This document shows positions 58,368-64,000 of a stretch of 64,000 bases of DNA, piece by piece. The translations under genes and the position numbers were made by a program. How positions within the stretch are numbered: the stretch's first letter is position 1; every line of letters begins with the position of its first letter. Location of the stretch: the IMG/VR virus record IMGVR_UViG_3300007512_002515, positions 114,345-178,344 of that record, one strand, 5' to 3'. The DNA comes from a virus. Below the pieces are notes generated by a model. That model had not been told where the DNA came from. It did not search any database and saw only the letters and a list, made by a program, of their open reading frames with translations.

Positions 58368-59866
58368 TGCAAATCACTCGTAACAGAATCAGTAGAATAA
58401 TAGTCGAGTCCGAAGAACGAACTGCTTTGCTTCGAGACGTGGACGATATTCTGGATGATGTGATTATGGATGCTGCACCTGAGCTGGTTCAGATGATTCG
58501 TGAACGTGAGGTTGACGAAGATATTGACGAATTCATAGACGGTGCGCTTCATGGCGGTTGGGATGCAAGAACCCAAGACTATGCGGACCCACCTGCGGTC
58601 GGAGATGATGATGCAATCGGCGATGGTGAGACCACCGAGATGTATGTGCTTGGGTACGACTGGGGATGGGAGCATCCTCAAAAAGCGAAAGATAAGAACA
58701 TCCCACCCGCGACAAAGACCGAGATGATCGAGTACGCATTGGAGAATTTTAGCGGAAGGATCACCGAAGAATTTGTGATAGATGCTTTAGAGAAAGCGGT
58801 TGGATATGCAAAGAATCAAATTGATGACATCCATTCGCTGGTTAAGAAAGCCCAGGATCGATGGGGATGGAAAATAGCTCCAGCTGTGGTCGGGGTAGAA
58901 GTTTTTGAACACGCTATTCTGCCAAGTGTACTTGGAGCGATCCATCCAGCTTTTTATGCATTAGCCGCAGTCCCCACAATAGAGATATTGGCAGCCAGTG
59001 CTTTAGCGATTGCAAAGGCACGAATGCCCAAGAGAGAAAAAGAAGAATTGCCTCCAGGACACTTAGATTGGTACGAGGACGAAGGTCGTAAAAAGGCCGT
59101 TGGAGAAAATATAAAGATTAAAAGAAGCCAGTTAAGGCGCCTTATCCGAGAAGCTCTGTTGAACGAAGAAAAAGAGGGATACATGGTTCCTCGTTTTGAG
59201 ACCACAGAAGACATGATGCTTTTTCTTGATGAGCTTGAACCGGAAGACACAACAATGCACGATGTTGTTGATCCAGAAACTGGTGAAGTCTGGCTCGAAG
59301 CTGGGTATACACCCCTTGAAATCGGGCTTGTAGAACTTGAAGAAGAGGAGCCTGAAGAAAGCGATCCACAAGAGCTTGACAATTATGATTGGGATGCCTG
59401 GGATCGAGAGCAAGAAGAAGAAGAGAAGGCCGAAGAGGAAAAATATGAGCGTACTGTGAAGAAGGTCCAGGAAGATGCAGTCCAAGCAGGAAAGGATTGG
59501 GCAATGGATACAATGGGTGATGCGGTTCATAGTCCAAGCATGTGGCAGGACCAGGGCTACGGGCAATGGAGCTCACCTGAGGATTACGTTAGCGGCTTTG
59601 GTCAAGACGTAACAGCAGACGTTGCAGACGCGCTTCTTACGTACAGTGCTGATGAAGATGTCAATGATATGTACAAGTCACTTCCGACCGAAGAACGAAT
59701 GGGGGGATATTATAGGGACCCTTACACTGATCGACCCTCAAGACAGATTATGAAAGACATTGTTGCTGATTCTGTTTATGACGGTATCATGCAAGGTATA
59801 GAAGAATATAAGGAGAAATATCCAGAAAAGGTTTTACCATGGACAGACCTTGAGGCTACAACATGA
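58367..59866 (+). CDS. Tagged two-part protein with internal tag
   Basis: 499 aa, one-base overlap. N-terminal tag M-Q-I-T-R-N-R-I-S-R-I-I-V-E-S and a second complete tag at about residues 248-262, I-K-I-K-R-S-Q-L-R-R-L-I-R-E-A. A hydrophobic helical patch (about 170-225) precedes the second tag, and a very acidic stretch (about 325-365) follows it. This looks like two once-separate tagged proteins fused in frame. No enzyme family is recognised. Confidence 0.7.
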   Translation: MQITRNRISRIIVESEERTALLRDVDDILDDVIMDAAPELVQMIREREVDEDIDEFIDGALHGGWDARTQDYADPPAVGDDDAIGDGETTEMYVLGYDWGWEHPQKAKDKNIPPATKTEMIEYALENFSGRITEEFVIDALEKAVGYAKNQIDDIHSLVKKAQDRWGWKIAPAVVGVEVFEHAILPSVLGAIHPAFYALAAVPTIEILAASALAIAKARMPKREKEELPPGHLDWYEDEGRKKAVGENIKIKRSQLRRLIREALLNEEKEGYMVPRFETTEDMMLFLDELEPEDTTMHDVVDPETGEVWLEAGYTPLEIGLVELEEEEPEESDPQELDNYDWDAWDREQEEEEKAEEEKYERTVKKVQEDAVQAGKDWAMDTMGDAVHSPSMWQDQGYGQWSSPEDYVSGFGQDVTADVADALLTYSADEDVNDMYKSLPTEERMGGYYRDPYTDRPSRQIMKDIVADSVYDGIMQGIEEYKEKYPEKVLPWTDLEATT

Positions 59867-60333
59867 AAATTACAGAACGCGAACTTCGAAGAATTATTAA
59901 AGAACAGATGGCTTCTAAAAAAATACAACAAGTAGCAGTTGAGTGGGAGCTCGGGGATCATGATTCAACCGAAGGATTTGATAATCTTCCACCAATCGTA
60001 AATTTACCCTCTTCTGTCATGGCAGAATATAGGGCTGAGCTAGCAGAATATGGTGAACAAGACGCCGCGCATGTCATCAGCAATTGGTTAGACGATACAT
60101 TTGGGTGGCTGAGCCAGTGGGAATTTATTGGTCCCCGCCGACTACGTGAAGCGTATGTAGCATCGGCAATTGGACAGGTCCCAGTATTCGCGGAGTGGTC
60201 AGCAGACGGACTCGTGATGGAGCTAAAAACTCCGGGGGATGTACCCATCAAGTTCCGAACCCAAAGGGACGTACGAGCTCTCATTACCATGCTTGAAGAA
60301 TTATTGGATGGACCAATGAGGACATCTCCGTGA
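59863..60333 (+). CDS. Tagged protein of unknown function
   Basis: 156 aa, ATGA overlap. Tag M-K-I-T-E-R-E-L-R-R-I-I-K-E-Q, then a domain with V-E-W-E-L-G-D-H and a central helix H-V-I-S-N-W-L-D-D-T-F-G-W-L. No family is recognised. Part of a chain of tagged genes joined by 4-base overlaps. Confidence 0.7.
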   Translation: MKITERELRRIIKEQMASKKIQQVAVEWELGDHDSTEGFDNLPPIVNLPSSVMAEYRAELAEYGEQDAAHVISNWLDDTFGWLSQWEFIGPRRLREAYVASAIGQVPVFAEWSADGLVMELKTPGDVPIKFRTQRDVRALITMLEELLDGPMRTSP

Positions 60334-60581
60334 AGATAACAAGGCGCCAGCTTAGGAGAATCATTGCTGAGGAGCTTGCTTTAGACCTCGAGGTTGGTGA
60401 TGTGATCCTAACTGGACGCTTTAAGAATAAGCGGACGGTGGTAAAGAAGCTTGGAACAGACGATCTCGGTCAACCTACTGTCAATGGGATGAAGGTCCTT
60501 TCATTTAGGATCGAAAAGCTAATGCCCAAAAGCAAGTGGAGCAAGAAAACTCTTGAAGAGCTTGAAGAGGATGAAGAATGA
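60330..60581 (+). CDS. Tagged small beta protein
   Basis: 83 aa, ATG in 4-base GTGA-type overlap. Tag M-K-I-T-R-R-Q-L-R-R-I-I-A-E-E, then L-E-V-G-D-V-I-L-T-G-R-F-K-N-K-R, a small barrel, and an acidic end. The start codon at 60330 reads as GTG. Confidence 0.65.
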   Translation: MKITRRQLRRIIAEELALDLEVGDVILTGRFKNKRTVVKKLGTDDLGQPTVNGMKVLSFRIEKLMPKSKWSKKTLEELEEDEE

Positions 60582-60621
60582 AAATCACAAAACGACAGCT
60601 TAGAAGAATTATTAGAGAAGC
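60578..60621 (+). repeat. 44-base direct repeat, copy 1 (tag-coding)
   Basis: Identical over 44 bases to 61015-61058; both begin at an ATG and encode the tag. Their flanks differ, so the repeat covers only the tag. Confidence 0.95.
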
Positions 60622-61018
60622 AATAATTGTTGAGGCTCGTCCAACAAATTATGAACAACTTCCATATGATATGGGCGGACCATGGGTTGATAAAGACGCT
60701 CCAGTTGGAAAAGGCGCTTCACAATACGATGACCTTGACGTAGAACTGACTGACGCAGAAATAGAAGCCTCTATGGGCTGGGAGAAGGGAACTGATTACG
60801 AACGTCATCAAGAAGTTCATTGGAAAGAGGGAGATCTTGTTCGCCAGGTTGATTTCGAGGGTGATGAATGGGGTGGAGACTACGAGAAGACTGTGGGAGA
60901 CCAGGTTGGACAAGTCATTGAAATTGATAAAGATCCGGATGGTACGCAGTATACTGTTCTTTTTCCTGACGGCACAACGGTAATGGATACTTACGATTCA
61001 TTTGAGGCGGCAAAATGA
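60578..61018 (+). CDS. Tagged protein of unknown function
   Basis: 146 aa, ATGA overlap. Canonical tag M-K-I-T-K-R-Q-L-R-R-I-I-R-E-A, then an acidic domain with V-R-Q-V-D-F-E-G-D-E-W-G-G and V-G-Q-V-I-E-I-D-K-D-P-D-G-T, an SH3/KOW-like barrel. No family is recognised. Confidence 0.7.
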   Translation: MKITKRQLRRIIREAIIVEARPTNYEQLPYDMGGPWVDKDAPVGKGASQYDDLDVELTDAEIEASMGWEKGTDYERHQEVHWKEGDLVRQVDFEGDEWGGDYEKTVGDQVGQVIEIDKDPDGTQYTVLFPDGTTVMDTYDSFEAAK

Positions 61019-61058
61019 AAATCACAAAACGACAGCTTAGAAGAATTATTAGAGAAGC
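61015..61058 (+). repeat. 44-base direct repeat, copy 2 (tag-coding)
   Basis: Second copy of the repeat at 60578. Base-perfect identity in a codon-degenerate region implies a recent copy or gene conversion. Confidence 0.95.
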
Positions 61059-61377
61059 CACCGGCGACTGGTATAGCGATGAACACGAAACATTAGCAGA
61101 CCGGAAATTTGCTGATAGTCATCGCGGAAACGCTAACCTTAGGTCTAGTAAGGGCTGGCAAACCAGCGATGGTCGGTGCAACTCTCATAATATTCCAGAG
61201 AATGAAGCGTACGAAGCCGTCGCAGTACTACAAGAATTTGGGTTTGAGCTTGGAATACCCATAACAACTGATTCAAACAATATTGCGATTGATGATGCTT
61301 TGGCAGCATACCCTGGTGAGTATACATACGATGACTTTTACTGCGCCGTACAGGTCGTAAAAGGTCGGGGCGCGTAA
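61015..61377 (+). CDS. Tagged protein of unknown function
   Basis: 120 aa, ATGA overlap. Tag identical to the previous gene, then a short domain with two conserved-looking Cys (G-R-C-N-S and F-Y-C-A-V) and an acidic helix pair. No family is recognised. Confidence 0.68.
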   Translation: MKITKRQLRRIIREATGDWYSDEHETLADRKFADSHRGNANLRSSKGWQTSDGRCNSHNIPENEAYEAVAVLQEFGFELGIPITTDSNNIAIDDALAAYPGEYTYDDFYCAVQVVKGRGA

Positions 61378-62253
61378 ATGAAAATTACAAGACGACAACT
61401 TAGAAGAATAATTCTTCAGGAGAAACAAGATCTTCCTGGAAGGTTCTTAAATTGGGTTTTCGATTCAGATGAGTATATTAAGGATGAACTTGAACAACTT
61501 CGTCACCCAAGTCTTGATACGATTGTTGATGCTGTTAATATTGCCAAACATGAGGTGGAGTTCGCGGTGTTGAAGAATTTTTTATTCAATATCAATTCCA
61601 AATTTGCAAACCGTGAGCTTATCGAAGTAACAGGGAACGATCTCAGAAGGCTTATACGAGATGTATTATTAGAAAAGAAGTTCAGCGATATTACTCCCGG
61701 GAAAAGCATTTATTTAGATGTCCCCGAAGAGGAGATTGCTTTTCATGACGCCAGCACGATCGATTTGGATGACGAAATATTTGATCTGGTGACCACCGCG
61801 TACGCTTCTCTTCCAGGAGGCAACATTAAAGTAAAAAGTCCAAATGATCTACCCGGTTCATACACTGTTTTTCGGGCAGTCGATGTCGATGAGGATCCAG
61901 ATCCTGACGCGGTGGTCTTTGGTAAGATGCGAGGTCCTAATTTAAAGATTGGTGGAATGGGTCATGATGGTGGAAAAGGCATTCGAGCTTCCATCACTGA
62001 GTTGCTGAACATGCTGCGGCAACCAGGCACATTCGCCGAGCTTTCCGGTAAGCCAGCTGAGATAGCGATCAAGGCCGGTATCCCTGCGATCATTGATCCA
62101 GATGTGGTTCAAGCTGTCGTTCGGAGAGACATTGATTGGGTTGGCGCACACCCAACGGGTCAGTACCCGGCTGGCTACGAGGGCTGGTATTCTAGAGGCT
62201 ATTCAGGTGAGTCCGGGAGTCCGCATCTGAAAATGATTTTTGGGAATGTATAA
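61378..62253 (+). CDS. Double-tagged protein, GNAT-like possibility
   Basis: 291 aa, start directly follows the previous stop. Tag 1 is M-K-I-T-R-R-Q-L-R-R-I-I-L-Q-E. Tag 2 near residues 83-97 is I-E-V-T-G-N-D-L-R-R-L-I-R-D-V-L-L-E. The C-terminal domain has D-V-D-E-D-P-D-P-D-A-V-V-F-G-K and G-M-G-H-D-G-G-K-G-I-R-A-S-I. These could suit an acetyltransferase-like fold, but the match is weak. The layout tag-helical lead-tag-domain parallels 58367. Confidence 0.65.
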   Translation: MKITRRQLRRIILQEKQDLPGRFLNWVFDSDEYIKDELEQLRHPSLDTIVDAVNIAKHEVEFAVLKNFLFNINSKFANRELIEVTGNDLRRLIRDVLLEKKFSDITPGKSIYLDVPEEEIAFHDASTIDLDDEIFDLVTTAYASLPGGNIKVKSPNDLPGSYTVFRAVDVDEDPDPDAVVFGKMRGPNLKIGGMGHDGGKGIRASITELLNMLRQPGTFAELSGKPAEIAIKAGIPAIIDPDVVQAVVRRDIDWVGAHPTGQYPAGYEGWYSRGYSGESGSPHLKMIFGNV

Positions 62254-63068
62254 TGAAGTTGCTGAGAGAATATGCAAGAGAAATCATGACGTCCCAGGTC
62301 GATCCCGGGAACGTTGATCTTTATATCTGCGCCAAGAAAATAAGCGTCGAGCTTGCGACCACAAACGAGACTAGAAATCGTGGTCTCATGTATCGTCATT
62401 CTCTTGGGGCAGATGATGGAATGCTTTTCGTTTTTCCAGATAACGATTACCGTTCGTTTTGGATGGAGAATACCTACATCCCTCTTTCCATTGCGTACCT
62501 CACGGAAGCTGGTACGATTATTAATATAGAAAGAATGTACCCTCACAATCGGACATCGGTGAAATCCAGGGCTCCAGCAAAGTATGCGCTCGAAACGAAT
62601 GCCGACTGGTTCAAGAAAAACGGAATCCAAGTAGGAGATTGCGTAGAAGGTCTCCCTAACTTCACTGAGACTGTGATAAGGGAGCAGGCATCATTGCGTC
62701 AAATGGTTCAAGAGCAGGAAGCTCTGGAAGCTAATGGAGATTGCTATGAGGCCGCCGGGCAATACATGATGCAAGAATGTACATTCGGTAAGGATAACTG
62801 CGGTCTCGTATTGGTTCATGGTGAAGTCATGGGCCAAGGGCCGATTGAGGGAATTACATTCGGTCATGCCTGGGTTGAGATTGATGGAATGGTAATCGAT
62901 AAATCTAATGGAAGAGACCTCAAGCTACCAGCTGCCCTTTATTATCACGCTGGAAAAATTAACGAGATTAATAATGTAATTCGGTATCCGTGGTCCGAGG
63001 CAAGAGTGAAGATTATTGACAATGGTACCTGGGGCCCTTGGGATCTAGAAACTTCGAGTGGATATTAA
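62253..63068 (+). CDS. DUF192 domain plus Cys-His-Asp domain
   Basis: 271 aa, one-base overlap. Residues ~22-135 match DUF192: R-N-R-G-L-M-Y-R (42-48), G-M-L-F-V-F, F-W-M-E-N-T-Y-I-P-L-S and A-L-E-T-N. A linker follows with V-I-R-E-Q (141-145). The C-terminal part has C164 (D-C-Y-E-A-A), H205 (F-G-H-A-W-V-E-I) and D216 (V-I-D-K), an order seen in papain- or transglutaminase-like enzymes. The tag-like I-R-E would separate the two parts. Enzymatic activity is inferred from the triad only. Confidence 0.65.
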   Translation: MKLLREYAREIMTSQVDPGNVDLYICAKKISVELATTNETRNRGLMYRHSLGADDGMLFVFPDNDYRSFWMENTYIPLSIAYLTEAGTIINIERMYPHNRTSVKSRAPAKYALETNADWFKKNGIQVGDCVEGLPNFTETVIREQASLRQMVQEQEALEANGDCYEAAGQYMMQECTFGKDNCGLVLVHGEVMGQGPIEGITFGHAWVEIDGMVIDKSNGRDLKLPAALYYHAGKINEINNVIRYPWSEARVKIIDNGTWGPWDLETSSGY

Positions 63069-63069
63069 G

Positions 63070-63708
63070 ATGAAAAAAATACCGCAAATATTTACGACGA
63101 TAGACGCACAAGACGTTCCGGTCGCACCGGGAGTAATCGATGCGATCGAACAGGAAGAGCTTAGAGAGTGTGTGCGCGACCTCCTCAAAGAACAGGGGCA
63201 GTATTACGCCAAAGATCCAGAGAAAAGAATGGTCTGGCGCGGCATGAAGATTGATATGGGCTCTGCAAAGCTGGCTAGCGTCATTCGTAAAACATGCCGA
63301 GTCTGGGGTGATGAAAATACCGGAATGAGCAGAAGAGAAGCTCGAGACTTTATTCTTGCAAAGTGCGAAGGAAATTGCGGGGGTAGCTGGTCAACTGCCT
63401 GGAACGTTGCTGTTAGTTTCGCAGACGTCTGGGGTGTTGAGAGGAATGCAGGTAAAACCCTCCATGTAATTATTCAAGCGACTATCGATCAAGATACGGG
63501 TTACGATCCCCAAGCTGCCGGCGAAGAGCCAATGATATTTTATGATGAAGGCGAAGTCCGCATTAAAGCTGATACGCCCATTCCAATAACAGGAGTTTTC
63601 ATTTATTTTAAGAGCAAAGACAAATGGGCCAAGCCATCAAGTCCGCTACAATGGTGTGCGATGTGGAGAGATTACAAAGAAGATAGCCCAATAATAATGA
63701 AGGCGTGA
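63070..63708 (+). CDS. ADP-ribosyltransferase-like effector
   Basis: 212 aa from the ATG at 63070. An internal tag L-R-E-C-V-R-D-L-L-K-E-Q (31-42) precedes an R-S-E type fold: V-W-R-G-M (Arg57), G-G-S-W-S-T-A (Ser106/Ser108) and E-G-E (Glu160, Glu162), the E-x-E of arginine-specific transferases. NAD-dependent modification of host proteins is inferred. T4 Alt is a packaged R-S-E enzyme with a cleaved targeting peptide, so the parallel is close. Confidence 0.65.
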   Translation: MKKIPQIFTTIDAQDVPVAPGVIDAIEQEELRECVRDLLKEQGQYYAKDPEKRMVWRGMKIDMGSAKLASVIRKTCRVWGDENTGMSRREARDFILAKCEGNCGGSWSTAWNVAVSFADVWGVERNAGKTLHVIIQATIDQDTGYDPQAAGEEPMIFYDEGEVRIKADTPIPITGVFIYFKSKDKWAKPSSPLQWCAMWRDYKEDSPIIMKA

Positions 63709-63710
63709 CC

Positions 63711-64000
63711 GTGCGAATCACTGAGCTAGAGCTAAGATATCTAATCGCTGAAGCGTTGTCCGGCCCAAGTGGTTTAGATGAGAAAGCAGTCCGCGGACAT
63801 GGGAAAGATAAGAAGGTTCTGTATCACATTAATCGCTTTCGTCCCGCTCGTCCCCAGCCAAAAATGTCGTATTTTCGAGAATGGGACCCGGATGCAATTG
63901 ACCCGGACACGCATGAAAGAACAGGCGACTATGTAGACGTTCCAGGAACCGACAACTGGCAACGACACTGGCTTGATAGTCCAGTTAAGTCCGGCGTTTT
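63711..64000 (+). CDS. Tagged protein, 3' end outside window
   Basis: GTG start at 63711, open to the end of the window (about 96 residues seen). Tag V(M)-R-I-T-E-L-E-L-R-Y-L-I-A-E-A, ending I-A-E, then a polar basic domain with H-I-N-R-F-R-P-A-R-P. It continues the tagged series. The family is unknown. Confidence 0.65.
   Translation, partial: MRITELELRYLIAEALSGPSGLDEKAVRGHGKDKKVLYHINRFRPARPQPKMSYFREWDPDAIDPDTHERTGDYVDVPGTDNWQRHWLDSPVKSGV

Noticed and set aside
1-64000. CRISPR arrays, insertion sequences, integrase or attachment sites
   Set aside because: No regularly spaced repeats, transposase signatures, integrase motifs or flanking direct repeats were seen.

Overview
The window reads as part of the genome of a large tailed double-stranded DNA phage. 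Genes are packed end to end with many 4-base ATGA overlaps, almost all on the + strand. They include phage-type replication proteins (family A DNA polymerase end, gp32-like SSB, UvsX/RecA-like recombinase, gp41/DnaB-like helicase, 5'-3' exonucleases), an endolysin, nucleotide-metabolism genes and many small unknown genes. No terminase, portal, capsid or tail gene is seen, so the full genome must be considerably larger than 64 kb. Several promoters fit TTGAAA/TGCAAA-17 bp-TATAAT and Shine-Dalgarno AGGAG/GGAGG is widespread, which suggests a host using a sigma70-type RNA polymerase (proteobacterium-like). The host cannot be named from the sequence. The tmRNA is one-piece, unlike the two-piece form of alphaproteobacteria.

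Layout. (1) 1-10.1 kb: replication and nucleotide genes: Pol A end, DnaQ-like exonuclease, SSB, RecA/UvsX, 5' nuclease, helicase, B12-dependent ribonucleotide reductase, IscU-type Fe-S scaffold and ClpP-like protease. (2) 10.1-16.3 kb: endolysin, then an unusual metabolic block: type II glutamine synthetase, malate synthase and isocitrate lyase (both glyoxylate-bypass enzymes), then ThyX. (3) 16.3-23 kb: small genes, an all-alpha NTP pyrophosphatase, a J-domain protein, a HExxH protein and a complete DnaE-type polymerase III alpha subunit. (4) 23-30.3 kb: a ThyA-fold enzyme with the Asn-to-Asp change typical of dCMP hydroxymethylase, UDP-galactopyranose mutase, a glycosyltransferase-like protein, a dNMP-kinase-like protein, a GalE-like epimerase and a sugar cupin. 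I read these as a candidate pathway for glycosylated hydroxymethylcytosine DNA. They are followed by a DHH phosphoesterase, an MT-A70 methylase and dCMP deaminase. (5) 30.3-42.3 kb: probable late/virion genes, acidic and low in complexity, including a superoxide dismutase, a ParB-like protein, a pterin dehydratase-like protein and small membrane (lysis-like) proteins. (6) 42.4-53.3 kb: nuclease-like proteins, GroEL, a sigma factor without region 4.2 followed by a small HTH-like protein, peptide deformylase, a fatty acid hydroxylase, a glyoxalase-fold protein, a second deaminase and a (p)ppGpp-hydrolase-like HD protein. (7) 53.3-56.5 kb, minus strand: zeta-toxin-like kinase, a tagged small protein, an FtsZ/tubulin-family protein, tRNA-Ala, a 51-aa membrane protein and a tmRNA. 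(8) 56.6-64 kb: HAD phosphatase and a run of probable virion-carried effectors.

The most striking theme is a short amphipathic N-terminal segment (model M-K-I-T-K-R-Q-L-R-R-I-I-R-E-E), present at the start of, or between domains in, many otherwise unrelated proteins. The tagged proteins include a SOD, a metalloprotease-like protein, a ParB-like protein, a zeta-like kinase, a GNAT-like protein, a DUF192/Cys-His-Asp protein and an ADP-ribosyltransferase-like protein. The segment usually ends in (L/I)-x-E, the cleavage signal of T4-type prohead proteases. It therefore looks like a capsid-targeting peptide that would load a diverse cargo of effectors into the virion, comparable to T4 Alt and internal proteins but on a larger scale.
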